From Pontibacter mangrovi (GTDB lineage: Bacteria > Bacteroidota > Bacteroidia > Cytophagales > Hymenobacteraceae), in NCBI RefSeq assembly GCF_006385705.1, contig NZ_VFRQ01000001.1, forward strand, positions 682,001 to 746,000: 64,000 nt of DNA. The letters run 5' to 3'. Shown piece after piece: positions 45,261 through 53,959 of this stretch (positions are counted from its first letter, which is position 1; the number at the start of each line of letters is the position of its first letter). The notes beneath the pieces are model-generated. The model saw only the letters and a list, made by a program, of their open reading frames with translations, was not told where the DNA came from and made no database searches. Both the position numbers and the translations under genes were made by a program.

Positions 45261-46097
45261 TTAGTCATCAAAGGAGGTTTGGGTAGCGATGCTTTCCCAG
45301 TTCTTTAGGTCCTGCTCTACCTGCTGCAGCTTGTTTCGGACGGCATTATAGGCAGTCTGGCCCAGCGGCAGGCGAAGCGGCGGGTTTTCGTTGTCCACCA
45401 CCTGCAACAGCACCTGGGCCGCCTTTACCGGGTCACCCTCCTGCTGGCCTGCATAGCCCAGGATGGTGTTTTTGAACACACGTGCTGTACTCTCGTATTC
45501 GGGCATTTCCTGTTGCGCCGCTTTTATACTGGAGCCGGCAAAGTTGGTACGGAAAGGCCCTGGCTCAATGATGCTCACTTTAATTCCCAGCGGAGCCACC
45601 TCCTGAGCCAGCGCCTCGCTCATGCCCTCCAGCGCAAACTTGCTCGCATTGTAGACGCCAAAGCCCTGCGTGCTCCTGAAACCGGCCACCGACGACATCT
45701 GCACAATATGGCCGCTGCCCTGCCGGCGCATGTGCGGCAGCACCGCCTGCGTTACCTGCAGCGCCCCGAAAAAGTTTGTCTCCATCACTTCCCTAAACTC
45801 CTTCACAGAGGCTTCTTCCACGGCACCCAGAAACCCGAACCCTGCGTTGTTCACCAGCACTTCAATCCGGCCCAGGTGCTTTATGGCGGCCTCCACGGTG
45901 GCCTTCACCCCATCCGGGTTCGTTACATCCATCATGTAAGCAAAGGCCTTACCTTCCGCAATCGCATTAAACTCGTCCAGTTGCCTGTGCTGCCGCACCG
46001 TACCGATCACTTTATCCCCATTGCGCACAACTTCCTCGGCCAGCACGCGGCCGAACCCACTTGATACTCCTGTGATGAACCAAACTTTATTTGCCAT
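45261..46097 (-). CDS. Short-chain dehydrogenase/reductase
   Basis: 278 residues. Rossmann motif FITGVSSGFGRVLAEE (about 7-22; TGxxxGxG), NNAGFGFLGAVEE (about 82-94) and the catalytic Ser-Tyr-Lys in MSSVAGFRSTQGFGVYNASKFALEGMSE (Tyr about 151, Lys about 155). It reduces or oxidises an unknown carbonyl/alcohol with NAD(P)H. The GTVRQHR turn after the second strand suggests NADPH. No operon partner. Confidence 0.92.
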   Translation of the reverse strand: MANKVWFITGVSSGFGRVLAEEVVRNGDKVIGTVRQHRQLDEFNAIAEGKAFAYMMDVTNPDGVKATVEAAIKHLGRIEVLVNNAGFGFLGAVEEASVKEFREVMETNFFGALQVTQAVLPHMRRQGSGHIVQMSSVAGFRSTQGFGVYNASKFALEGMSEALAQEVAPLGIKVSIIEPGPFRTNFAGSSIKAAQQEMPEYESTARVFKNTILGYAGQQEGDPVKAAQVLLQVVDNENPPLRLPLGQTAYNAVRNKLQQVEQDLKNWESIATQTSFDD

Positions 46098-46216
46098 TTT
46101 ATATCTTGCTTATATGTGAGTTGGGGTATACGCATTTGTGGCGGAGGGGATAAATGCTGCTCTGTTGGCCTGCAGTAGCAGCCCGCTATAAATTATACTT
46201 CCTGCAAGGGTTTTCG

Positions 46217-46224
46217 TACCTTTG
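46217..46224 (+). promoter_or_regulatory. -7 box TACCTTTG of the dinB gene
   Basis: Exact TAnnTTTG match ending 19 bases before the likely TTG start at 46244, so the leader would be only about a dozen bases. No clear -33 element and no obvious LexA-type operator was seen. Confidence 0.5.
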
Positions 46225-46243
46225 TGATTCTTAAACTCATACT

Positions 46244-47326
46244 TTGAACCCGCCTATCCGCAAGATCATCCACGTAGACATGGACGCCTTTTTTGCGTCG
46301 GTGGAGCAGCGCGACAACCCCGAGCTGCGCGGAAAGCCTGTGGCCGTAGGTGGCTCCAGGGCAAGGGGCGTGGTGGCCGCCGCCAGCTACGAGGCTCGCA
46401 AGTATGGCGTGCACTCGGCGCTGGCCTCCAAAATAGCCGCCCAGCGCTGCCCGCATCTCATTTTTGTGAAAGCCCGTTTTGAGGTTTACAGCGCGGTGTC
46501 GAGGCAAATCCGGGAGATCTTCCATTCCTACACCGACCTGGTGGAGCCGCTCTCGCTGGATGAGGCGTACCTGGACGTGACGGAGAACAAGATCGGCATG
46601 CCCTCGGCCACCATCATTGCCCAGGAAATCAGGAAAAAGATTTTTGAGGAAACCGGCCTGACCGCTTCGGCAGGCGTCTCTTACAATAAGTTCCTGGCAA
46701 AGATCGCCTCCGACATGAACAAGCCCAACGGCTTTACGCTCATCACACCCGATAAAGCGGAGGAGCTGGTGGCGGGGCTGGTGATAGAGAAGTTCCATGG
46801 CATCGGCAAGGTGACGGCAGCCAAGATGCAAAGTATGGGCATCCTGACGGGGGCGGATTTAAGGGAAAGGTCGGAAGAGGAGCTGGTACGTAATTTTGGA
46901 AAGGTGGGCCGCTATTATTACCGCATTGCCCGCGCCCAAGACGAGCGCGAGGTGCAACCGCACCGCATCCGTAAATCCATCGGATCGGAACGCACCTTCG
47001 ATGTGGACCTGACCGAGGAGCCGGACATGCTGGAGCGCCTGCAGCACCTGTCCGAAGAGGTGGCACAGGACATGGCCCGGCTGCAGGCCAGCGCCAAAAC
47101 CGTGACGGTGAAGATCAAGTACTTCGACTTCACCCTGAACACCCGCAGCAAGACTTATTTAGGAGAGTTTACCTCTGCCGATGCCATTTATACCATAGCC
47201 CGCGAACTGCTGCGCACGCCCCAGCTGCCTACCTACCCGGTGCGCCTGCTCGGCATCTCCGTCTCCAGCCTCACCTATCAACACGATAAGCTACGTGAGG
47301 GGTACCAGCTGACGCTGGAGTTGTAG
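46244..47326 (+). CDS. dinB: DNA polymerase IV
   Basis: 360 residues. The start is a TTG at 46244: the frame closes with a TAA 12 bases upstream, and the first ATG falls inside the catalytic motif HVDMDAFFASVEQ, so it cannot be the start. Y-family features: VDMDAFF (Asp), GGSRARGVVAAASYEARKYG, LSLDEAYLDVT (about 101-111), a helix-hairpin-helix region (FHGIGKVTAAKM, about 183-194) and a little-finger domain to residue 345. It copies damaged DNA with low fidelity. Full length. Confidence 0.95.
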   Translation: MNPPIRKIIHVDMDAFFASVEQRDNPELRGKPVAVGGSRARGVVAAASYEARKYGVHSALASKIAAQRCPHLIFVKARFEVYSAVSRQIREIFHSYTDLVEPLSLDEAYLDVTENKIGMPSATIIAQEIRKKIFEETGLTASAGVSYNKFLAKIASDMNKPNGFTLITPDKAEELVAGLVIEKFHGIGKVTAAKMQSMGILTGADLRERSEEELVRNFGKVGRYYYRIARAQDEREVQPHRIRKSIGSERTFDVDLTEEPDMLERLQHLSEEVAQDMARLQASAKTVTVKIKYFDFTLNTRSKTYLGEFTSADAIYTIARELLRTPQLPTYPVRLLGISVSSLTYQHDKLREGYQLTLEL

Positions 47327-47360
47327 TTGAACGGTTGATATCATTCCTGCTTGTTTGATG

Positions 47361-47471
47361 GGAGTGTCTCTCGCCCTTCTCCAGAAACAAGTTCTGGATC
47401 TGCGGCTTGTCTAAGGGGGAATTATCAACACAAGTATGAACCCACCCCTACCCCTCCGAGGAGGGGAATTT
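47361..47471 (+). repeat. Dispersed repeat, family A, copy 3
   Basis: Contains AAACAAGTTCTGGATCTGCG, GCTTG, then CCCACCCCTACCCCTCCGAG and GAGGGGAATT. It aligns along its length with the reverse copy at 29059-29170. Confidence 0.8.
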
Positions 47472-47500
47472 ACCCCACCCCAGCCCTCCCCTTTTATCTA

Positions 47501-47551
47501 GGGCCCCTACCCCCAGGACGAGACCTCCAGGCCTTAAGGGTACCAAAGTAT
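47501..47551 (+). repeat. Dispersed repeat, family B, copy 2 (partial)
   Basis: GGGCCCCTACCCCC, a CCTCCAGGCCTT block and ACCAAAGT occur in the same order as in the minus-strand copy at 28852-28997, but without the second arm of the inverted repeat. Confidence 0.7.
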
Positions 47552-47642
47552 GAGGTGCAACTTTTGGTATGTAAACCTGGAGGATGAACAGCGACTAGCA
47601 AGTATAGCTTGTGTCAAAATGCAGAAAGCGGAGGCAGATAGA

Positions 47643-47664
47643 GGCACAAGCGTCCGCTTGTGCC
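47643..47664. repeat. Palindromic repeat, family D, copy 2
   Basis: GGCACAAGCGTCCGCTTGTG followed by CC, a perfect palindrome except at the centre; same family as 31722-31743. Confidence 0.75.
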
Positions 47665-47695
47665 ATGGAAGACTAAAGAGCCAGCGAATAAAAAA

Positions 47696-48577
47696 TCACT
47701 TACCTTTCCTCGCCTGCTCCACTACCAGCTCCGCAATATCCTCCGGCTTTTCTTCCTGCAGAAAATGGCTGGCGCCCAGTTTATGAACTTCAGCAAGGTT
47801 AGCGGCTAATTTTATCTCTTCGCCATAGCGCTCATAGGTCAGTCCCGGGTCTTTTGTGCCCCAGATAGCCTGCACAGGGTAAGGCACATTTTCTACTGCC
47901 CTCATGCAAAGCCTCCCGAACTCCTCCGACTTGTCAAAGTGCCGCATGATCTTTAGGAAAGCAGCGCCATTATCCTGACGCTTAAGCAGGTCTACATAGG
48001 CATAGATTTCCTCTTTCGGGATGGCCTCGGTGTGCTCTACGGCCGCTTTTGAGAAGCCAAGGTGCCAGGTGGTGTGGGTGATACTTTTCAGCTCGGCCTC
48101 CCCTAGCAGCGGTACTTCGAAGAGGCGCATGGGCAGCGGCTTTTTAAAGTGCACCACGTCAATCCACGTGTTCAGGATGGTCAGCGAGAGTATTTTCTCT
48201 TTATGCTCTGCAGCCAGGGCAAAGCCAATTGGTCCGCCAATGTCATGCACCACAAGATGGTACTTCGCTATACCCAACTCCTCCGTGGCCCTAGCCAGGA
48301 AACGGGCAAAACCGGGAAAAGTATAGTCGAAATCTTCGGGCCTGTCGGAGAGGCCGAGACCGGGCAGGTCCACGCAAACGCCGCGCATGCCTTTGGCAGC
48401 TAAGTCCTTTATTACCTTGCGGTACAGAAACGATGAAGTCGGCACACCATGGATGCAGAACACCACCTCCCCTTCCCCTTCGTCCAGCACAAAAGTCCTA
48501 ATGTCTTCAACTGTCAGGTATCTTCCGTTGGCTTCGTGTTTTGCTATTACCTCCGCCACTTCTTTATCTGTACTCAT
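47696..48577 (-). CDS. Alpha/beta hydrolase (haloalkane dehalogenase-like branch)
   Basis: 293 residues, no signal peptide. The oxyanion motif is CIHGVPTSSFLYRKV (about 37-51). The nucleophile elbow LVVHDIGGPIGFALA has Asp rather than Ser (about residue 111), as in haloalkane dehalogenases and epoxide hydrolases. The catalytic His is in LGASHFLQEEKPEDIAELV (about 269), a typical dehalogenase-branch ending. The substrate is unknown; dehalogenation should not be assumed from these motifs alone. Confidence 0.88.
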   Translation of the reverse strand: MSTDKEVAEVIAKHEANGRYLTVEDIRTFVLDEGEGEVVFCIHGVPTSSFLYRKVIKDLAAKGMRGVCVDLPGLGLSDRPEDFDYTFPGFARFLARATEELGIAKYHLVVHDIGGPIGFALAAEHKEKILSLTILNTWIDVVHFKKPLPMRLFEVPLLGEAELKSITHTTWHLGFSKAAVEHTEAIPKEEIYAYVDLLKRQDNGAAFLKIMRHFDKSEEFGRLCMRAVENVPYPVQAIWGTKDPGLTYERYGEEIKLAANLAEVHKLGASHFLQEEKPEDIAELVVEQARKGK

Positions 48578-48878
48578 CGCCTATAATCATTTGTTTGGGA
48601 TACTTACCTTCACAGCGTTTAATTAAGCCATCGGCGAAGCCACTTTGCCCTGCGTCTCACAACACTGCTACACTGGTTAGCATCATACGGGGCAAAGGCC
48701 GTTTGCGGTGGCGTGGCTATTAAATAGAAGAGGGACTACTACACAAATGGGTGGGGTTGCAGCAGCACAAGCGGACGCTTGCGCCAGAAAAACCGGAAAG
48801 GGATATTTATACTTGCGTTCGCTGCAGCGCCTCGTCCAGCCTACTTATCAGGTCCTCCAGGGAGACCATTTGATCAAG
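48578..48878. other. 301-base spacer upstream of the alpha/beta hydrolase
   Basis: It holds an inverted copy of the family D palindrome (48765-48785). No gene or clear promoter was recognised. Confidence 0.6.
48765..48785. repeat. Palindromic repeat, family D, copy 3
   Basis: GCACAAGCGGACGCTTGCGC followed by C; the inverted form of the repeat at 31722-31743. Confidence 0.7.
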
Positions 48879-49165
48879 TTACTCCGCCATCAGCAGCACT
48901 TTTACGCTATCGCCTTGCTGCAGCGCCACTATCGGGAAACTATCATAAACCTCTCCATGCTGCCACTCATTTTTGTACACAAACGCCACCTCCAGCGGCA
49001 GTTGCTGCACATAAGCCGCCCACTCCGGAAAGATGGTAAAATTACTATAGGTGAGTGCGCAGAGGCTGCAGGGGTATGTTTCGGGAGAGATGATCTTATG
49101 CACCAAATCGGTAAGATTGTTGAAGAAACCCGTTTGGGCGTTATAAACAGCAGTTTTGGCGGCAT
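48879..49165 (-). pseudogene. Small CxLC-motif protein with apparent frameshift near its start
   Basis: The minus-strand frame ending at 48879 reads (V)YNAQTGFFNNLTDLVHK then IISPETYPCSLCALTYSNF, and later AFVYKNEW. I recall small Bacteroidota proteins with this CxLC and HK[D/N]E pattern, function unknown. This frame has no ATG ahead of YNAQTG. An ATG at 49163-49165 in another frame gives MPPKLLFI, which is how such proteins tend to begin. One base added around 49143-49150 would join the two into a protein of about 95 residues. So the gene is probably frameshifted, or starts at a rare codon inside the end of the upstream glycosyltransferase gene, or contains a sequencing error. Confidence 0.5.
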
Positions 49166-49168
49166 TTG

Positions 49169-50638
49169 TTAGGATCTTCTGTAAGAAAGAACGGATTGGT
49201 AAAAAACCAGCAGGTAGCCCACCGCCAGCATACTATGGAAGACGAGCAGCACATACTCGCCCTGCGCCCCGCTCCAGGTTGCCACGCCCAGGAACAGCAG
49301 GCCCAGCAGCCCCTCCAGGTAGGTGGTAAACGGCATTTTCAGACTGAGGTAAAAGTTCTGTTGCCACGTATGCTTGCGCCCCTCCAGGTTAAACTTCGGG
49401 GTGCGGATAAAGGCAGATTTGCGGCCGGTCCAGCCTTCCCACACCGCCACGGCATTGTGCAGCGCCATCCCCATGGATACCGAAAGGAACAGCGGGTAGT
49501 AAAGCACGAACCCTGCCACACGGTTTATACCTGTGGACTTTCCTAAGAAGTTTGCCTGAAAGTATACCAGGCTGATTACCACAAAGCTCAGCAGCATTAC
49601 CTCCGCTACCTCAAAAGCCGCAGGCGGAAGTTGGTTGTTTACTTTAGCCCAGAGCAGCGGTATACTGGCCAGCGAGGCCAGCAGCACCGCCACAAATACG
49701 GAACTGTTAAGCAGGTGCGCCAGCGCGTGGTATTTGGTCTGCAGCGATTTGCCGGAGCGCAGCACTTTGCCCAAATGCTTTACAGCTACCTCTGCCCCAC
49801 CCTTGGTCCAGCGGAACTGCTGCGACTTCAGGGCGCTCATCACGGGCGGCAGCTCCGCCGGCGACTCCACCTCAGGCAAGTATAGAAACTGCCAGCCTTT
49901 GAGCTGGGCGCGGTAGCTCAAATCTAGGTCTTCGGTCAGCGTATCATCGTGCCAATTACCGGCATCCAAAATGGTGGTTTTGCGCCACACACCGCCGGTA
50001 CCGTTAAAGTTGATGAAAGCATGTTGGTTGTTACGACCTACCTGTTCTATAAAAAAATGCGCATCCAGGGCCAGCGCCTGCAGGCGGGTAAGTAGGGAGT
50101 AGTCCTTGTTCAGGTGCGTCCAGCGGGTTTGCACCATGCCCAGATTCGGGTTGGCAAAGTATGGGATCGTATTTTTGAGGAAGTCGGGCTGCGGCGTGAA
50201 GTCGGCATCGAAAATGGCAATATACTCCCCCTGCGCCAGCTCCAGGCCATACTTTAAAGCGCCAGCCTTATAGCCCGAGCGGTTGGCGCGGCGGATGTGC
50301 TGAAACTTCAGGTATGGGTACTGCAGGAGTGTTTTCTTGATGATCTCCGTGGTTTCGTCGTCGCTGTCGTCGAGCAGCTGAATTTCTAGTTTATCGGCAG
50401 GGTAATCCAGGGCGGCAACCGAATCAATAAGTCGCTCTACCACATACTTCTCGTTATATACCGGCAGCTGCACCGTCACCGTGGGCCATACTTCCGGGGC
50501 AGGCGGAGCTGGCCTTGTGCTTTGTTTTTGGGACAGCCGGAAACGGTACAGCAGGTGCGCCTGCGCCACGCTGTACAAAAGTATAAACAGCATCGCGAGC
50601 CCATAGATAAGCATGCAAAGTATAAGCAGTAACCTCAT
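49169..50638 (-). CDS. Processive GT2 glycosyltransferase (cellulose synthase-like)
   Basis: 489 residues from the ATG at 50636-50638; a frame 34 codons longer lies inside the upstream ferredoxin gene and is not used. One N-terminal membrane segment (about 3-25), a cytoplasmic GT-A domain, and at least three C-terminal membrane segments (about 300-460). The catalytic acids are LLDDSDDE (89-95), FDADF (143-147) and TLTEDLD (233-239), followed by QQFRWTKG (273-280), the QxxRW signature of processive synthases. It likely builds or flips a glycan or lipid-linked sugar; no PilZ domain. Its start overlaps the polyferredoxin stop by one base. Confidence 0.9.
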   Translation of the reverse strand: MRLLLILCMLIYGLAMLFILLYSVAQAHLLYRFRLSQKQSTRPAPPAPEVWPTVTVQLPVYNEKYVVERLIDSVAALDYPADKLEIQLLDDSDDETTEIIKKTLLQYPYLKFQHIRRANRSGYKAGALKYGLELAQGEYIAIFDADFTPQPDFLKNTIPYFANPNLGMVQTRWTHLNKDYSLLTRLQALALDAHFFIEQVGRNNQHAFINFNGTGGVWRKTTILDAGNWHDDTLTEDLDLSYRAQLKGWQFLYLPEVESPAELPPVMSALKSQQFRWTKGGAEVAVKHLGKVLRSGKSLQTKYHALAHLLNSSVFVAVLLASLASIPLLWAKVNNQLPPAAFEVAEVMLLSFVVISLVYFQANFLGKSTGINRVAGFVLYYPLFLSVSMGMALHNAVAVWEGWTGRKSAFIRTPKFNLEGRKHTWQQNFYLSLKMPFTTYLEGLLGLLFLGVATWSGAQGEYVLLVFHSMLAVGYLLVFYQSVLSYRRS

Positions 50639-52182
50639 TAATTCAGTACCTTGATCGACTCGTTTCCGGTCAGCACCGGGATATCGGTGATGCGCCCTTG
50701 CTCCGGCCCGTTCTCCAGTTTCAGCACACCACGCGGACACACGCTGGCGCAGATGCCGCAGCCCACGCAGGAGGCTCTAACAATATTTTGCCCGCGCTGC
50801 GCGTACCAGCGCACATCAATGCCCATCTCGCAATACGTAGAGCAGTTGCCGCAGGAAATACACTGTCCGCCGTTGGTCGTGATCCTGAACCTGGACTTAA
50901 AGCGCTGCACAATGCCCAGGTACGCTGCCAGCGGACAGCCATAGCGGCACCACACGCGGTTGCCCATCAGCGGGTAAAATCCCACGCCCACCACGCCCGC
51001 AAAAGCAGACCCGATCAAAAATCCGTACCACTGGTGCAGCACACCGGTGGATTGCTTCAGCAGCGCAAATTCGGTAAAATAGTTGGCAATGGTTAGCAGG
51101 GTGATTACCGTGATGATAACCAGTATCGGGTACACCATCCAACGCTCCACCTTCCAGGCTTTCAAGGACTTGTCGGAGAGATGGCGGTACGGATCTCCGG
51201 CGGTTTCGGCCAGTCCACCGCAGCCGCACACCCAGCTGCAGTACCAGCGCTTGCCATAAAAATAAGTAAAAAGCGGCACACCAAGTATGATCAGGATAAT
51301 CCCCCAGATAAACAGGAACAACCCGATGCTGCCGCTGCCCAGCATGCTCGCCACGCTGTAATCAAAGAAGAAATCATAATCGAGCGGCCAGATGTTTTTG
51401 AGGTCGTACCAGGGCAGGTTCAACAGCACCAGGATCTCCGGGATCAGAAAGGCAAAACTCAGCTGGAAAAACATGACAGAGGCAGTGCGAATCATTTGGT
51501 AATTATTGCCCCGGTACTTGCGCAACATCCGCACGCCCATCACCAGGATGGCCAACGTATAGATGGTGCCATACAAAAACCACTGGCTGGCCGGCCCACC
51601 CGACAAAGCATAACTCAGCGGGTCTACCAGCAAAGCCCAGTTCACGATGTACTCGGGGTACCAGTACAGCAGCACGTAAATGGCCGTTAAGTATAATCCG
51701 ATCGTTATTCCCACCACTCCCCGCGATTTATTGGAGGAGAACATAACACCATTGTTCTTTATGCCAGCCGGCTCAGCACGGTGCTTTGGCAGGATGTTGA
51801 GTAGCGCTCCGGCCGCACCAAGTATAACGGTCAGTAACAGTAGCAGCAGCTTATTGTTCTCTACAAAACCCTGGCTAGCGGCCCGGGTAAGGGCAAAGGC
51901 ATAATTGTCCCATATCACGCGGTCCCATTGCTGGCTGCGCTGCCGCTCTTCGTTGTAGTTATCCAGGTAGCTGTTAAAGTCCGAGGCGAAGCCGAAGCTG
52001 GAAGTATAGGTTTTGCCCAGCATCGGTTGCAGTTCCTGCCGCAGCACCTCCACATGCTCTGGCTTCACCGCCTCCTGCAGCTGTGCCTCCGATAGCTCAA
52101 ACTGACCCATAAAAAGCAGCGCATTAAAGAGCAGCAGCGCCAGCAGGAAAATACCCAAACCTGTTTTTTGTATCGCTTTCAT
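50638..52182 (-). CDS. Membrane polyferredoxin (NapH/NosR/RdxA-like 4Fe-4S protein)
   Basis: 514 residues, with about seven hydrophobic segments. The middle has the NapH/NosR-type motifs RWYCSWVCGCGG (about 310-321) and CRYGCPLAAYLG (about 415-426). The C-terminal cytoplasmic part has two 4Fe-4S ferredoxin motifs, CISCGNCSTYCEMG and CVGCGICASVCPRG (about 442-490). It passes electrons between the membrane and a soluble partner. It is placed directly between a FAD oxidoreductase and a glycosyltransferase on the same strand, so the oxidoreductase may feed it electrons; that is inference. Confidence 0.88.
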   Translation of the reverse strand: MKAIQKTGLGIFLLALLLFNALLFMGQFELSEAQLQEAVKPEHVEVLRQELQPMLGKTYTSSFGFASDFNSYLDNYNEERQRSQQWDRVIWDNYAFALTRAASQGFVENNKLLLLLLTVILGAAGALLNILPKHRAEPAGIKNNGVMFSSNKSRGVVGITIGLYLTAIYVLLYWYPEYIVNWALLVDPLSYALSGGPASQWFLYGTIYTLAILVMGVRMLRKYRGNNYQMIRTASVMFFQLSFAFLIPEILVLLNLPWYDLKNIWPLDYDFFFDYSVASMLGSGSIGLFLFIWGIILIILGVPLFTYFYGKRWYCSWVCGCGGLAETAGDPYRHLSDKSLKAWKVERWMVYPILVIITVITLLTIANYFTEFALLKQSTGVLHQWYGFLIGSAFAGVVGVGFYPLMGNRVWCRYGCPLAAYLGIVQRFKSRFRITTNGGQCISCGNCSTYCEMGIDVRWYAQRGQNIVRASCVGCGICASVCPRGVLKLENGPEQGRITDIPVLTGNESIKVLN

Positions 52183-52249
52183 CTTTATCCTTCCCCAGAA
52201 TCTTCCCTAAAAGCAGGAAAGGGGGCATCTAAATTCTTTACGTGTTACT

Positions 52250-52335
52250 GTTCCGGATTTCCAAATCCGCTTTTGTTCACCTATGGGGATTAGAAAATCC
52301 CCTGCAGCTGGCTTCCGGACTTAGAACTCCGAATG
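52250..52335. repeat. Cluster of family C palindromes, copy group 1
   Basis: Three short imperfect palindromes: TTCCGGATTTCCAAATCCGC, GGGGATTAGAAAATCCCC (52285-52302) and TCCGGACTTAGAACTCCGA. Their cores (GGATTnnnAATCC / GGACTTnnnAGTCC) recur at 57970-58084 and 62720-62770. Confidence 0.75.
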
Positions 52336-52361
52336 AGCGATTGGTATTACAGCTGTTCCCT

Positions 52362-53747
52362 CTATAACCCTAAAACCGCCAACAGTCCTTTTTTCTTTTT
52401 CTTCTCCGGCTGTAAGCTTGTGTTAAACTGCCGGTTATAGGCCTGCAGCATTTCATGATTGTGCTGTTCGTAGAACTCCGGATCAAACAAGGCCTCCTGC
52501 AGTTTTACCAGTACCTCCTCCACCGTCCGATTCTCCTTCAGCGCCTGGTCAAAAAACTCGTGGCGCAGGCGCATACCGAAGGAATTTACCCCGTGCAGCC
52601 GCTTATCTTTTCCGTTAAAAACAGCGCGAAAAGCGATTTTGCCGCTTGCATGCTCCCAATAGAAAGATTGCACCGGCTCCTCCCACTCATTCGGCACCAT
52701 GCCATAGGTCTGGTACTCGATGTCGAAGAACTTGGCGGAGTTGAACCAGGGGCCGGGGTTGTAATGCACTGGCTCGCGGGTAAGGTTGTGCGCCAGCGTT
52801 TCGCCGTGCATGCGGCCGGTGTACCACACCTGCTCCACGCTTTTGCGGTTAGGCAGCGGCACCCGGTACTCGGCACAATCACCGATGGCAAACACGTTGG
52901 GTAGGTTGGTGGCAAAATGCTGATCCACCAGTATGCCCATATTGACCTCCAGCTCTGTGTTCCGCACCAGGTCGATATTGGGTTTCACGCCCACGGCCAG
53001 CCCTACAAACTGGCAAGGAATCTCCTCCCCCGCCCTTGTCACCACCGCCCGCACGCGGCCTGAGTCATCCGCTAGAATCTCTTGCAGCTCCGTTTGCAGG
53101 CGCAGGTCCACGTGGTGCTCCCGCATGTGCCGCATCCCCAGCTCCGATTCCTCTTTCGGAAGTACTCCTTGCCAAAACCGCTCTTCCCGCACCAGAAACG
53201 TAACCGGTATCTTCCGGCTCAGGAGCATCTCGGCCATTTCTACGCCAATCAAACCACCGCCCACCACCACGGCACGCTGGCAGCTAGCGGTATTTTCATT
53301 CATCCTTTGAACATCCTGGTACGAGTAGAGCCCCTGCACGCCCTGCAGCTCCTGCCCCGGCCAGCCGAACATATTCGGCTTCGAGCCCAGCGCCAGGATC
53401 AGGATTTCATACTGGAGCGGCTCCTGTTGCTGTAGCTGCAGTTGCTTTTGCTCAAAATCTATACTTGTTACCCAGTCGTGCACCAGCTGCAGGCGGTTTT
53501 TCTCCCAGAACCAGTCCTCGTAAGGCTTGGTGTGCTCGTGCTTCATGTGGCCCATGTAAACGTACATGAGTGCGGTGCGGGAGAAGAAATGCTCGGTTTC
53601 GCCGGAGATGATGGTGATGTGGGCCTCGCTGTCGCGTTTGCGGATGTGGCGCGCACAGGTAATTCCCGAAATGCCGTTACCGATGATGACGATGCGGCGG
53701 CCCTTCGAGCGGATATAAAAATCTCCTGTATGTCTGGTTTCCTTCAT
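52362..53747 (-). CDS. NAD(P)/FAD-dependent oxidoreductase (NirB/rubredoxin reductase-like)
   Basis: 461 residues from the ATG at 53745-53747. A longer frame is open, but a -7 box lies within it and the FAD motif sits where expected from this start. FAD-binding RIVIIGNGISGITCARHI (18-35), the ATG-like ILALGSKPN (about 118-126), NAD-binding AVVVGGGLIGVEMAEMLL (about 160-177) and the second FAD motif NVFAIGDCAEYRVP (about 276-289). It moves electrons from NAD(P)H to an unknown acceptor. The membrane polyferredoxin encoded just downstream is a candidate. Confidence 0.9.
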   Translation of the reverse strand: MKETRHTGDFYIRSKGRRIVIIGNGISGITCARHIRKRDSEAHITIISGETEHFFSRTALMYVYMGHMKHEHTKPYEDWFWEKNRLQLVHDWVTSIDFEQKQLQLQQQEPLQYEILILALGSKPNMFGWPGQELQGVQGLYSYQDVQRMNENTASCQRAVVVGGGLIGVEMAEMLLSRKIPVTFLVREERFWQGVLPKEESELGMRHMREHHVDLRLQTELQEILADDSGRVRAVVTRAGEEIPCQFVGLAVGVKPNIDLVRNTELEVNMGILVDQHFATNLPNVFAIGDCAEYRVPLPNRKSVEQVWYTGRMHGETLAHNLTREPVHYNPGPWFNSAKFFDIEYQTYGMVPNEWEEPVQSFYWEHASGKIAFRAVFNGKDKRLHGVNSFGMRLRHEFFDQALKENRTVEEVLVKLQEALFDPEFYEQHNHEMLQAYNRQFNTSLQPEKKKKKGLLAVLGL

Positions 53748-53804
53748 AAGGATGGAAAGTGCACGGTTCAGCCTGTAAAACAAGCTTCGCAGCCACTGGT
53801 TTTC

Positions 53805-53812
53805 CAAATTTA
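53805..53812 (-). promoter_or_regulatory. -7 box TAAATTTG of the FAD oxidoreductase gene
   Basis: Minus-strand exact match to TAnnTTTG, 58 bases upstream of the chosen ATG. It supports that start over the longer frame. Confidence 0.45.
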
Positions 53813-53959
53813 CCTCCAATAAACGGATGTGCCTATACTTGCCCGACAAAAGGCAGGTAACTTGCGCCAGATGACGTGGCAACAACCCGTGCAAAGCTGT
53901 AAGTTTGCAGGAGAACTATTTTCTGAACATTTACCCGATATAAATGTAGAGTATAGAAG

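Larger units (their letters stand above)
47327..47695. other. 369-base repeat-filled spacer after dinB
   Basis: No gene. It holds family A copy 3 (47361-47471), family B copy 2 (47501-47551) and family D copy 2 (47643-47664), packed one after another between convergent genes. Confidence 0.75.

Noticed and set aside
47696..48577. Calling the alpha/beta hydrolase a haloalkane dehalogenase
   Set aside because: The Asp nucleophile and C-terminal His motif fit the branch, but the halide-binding residues could not be confirmed by eye.
48708..49172. Plus-strand frame of 154 codons over the spacer and the small CxLC gene
   Set aside because: It crosses the family D palindrome and is antisense to the better-supported CxLC reading; its composition is not protein-like.
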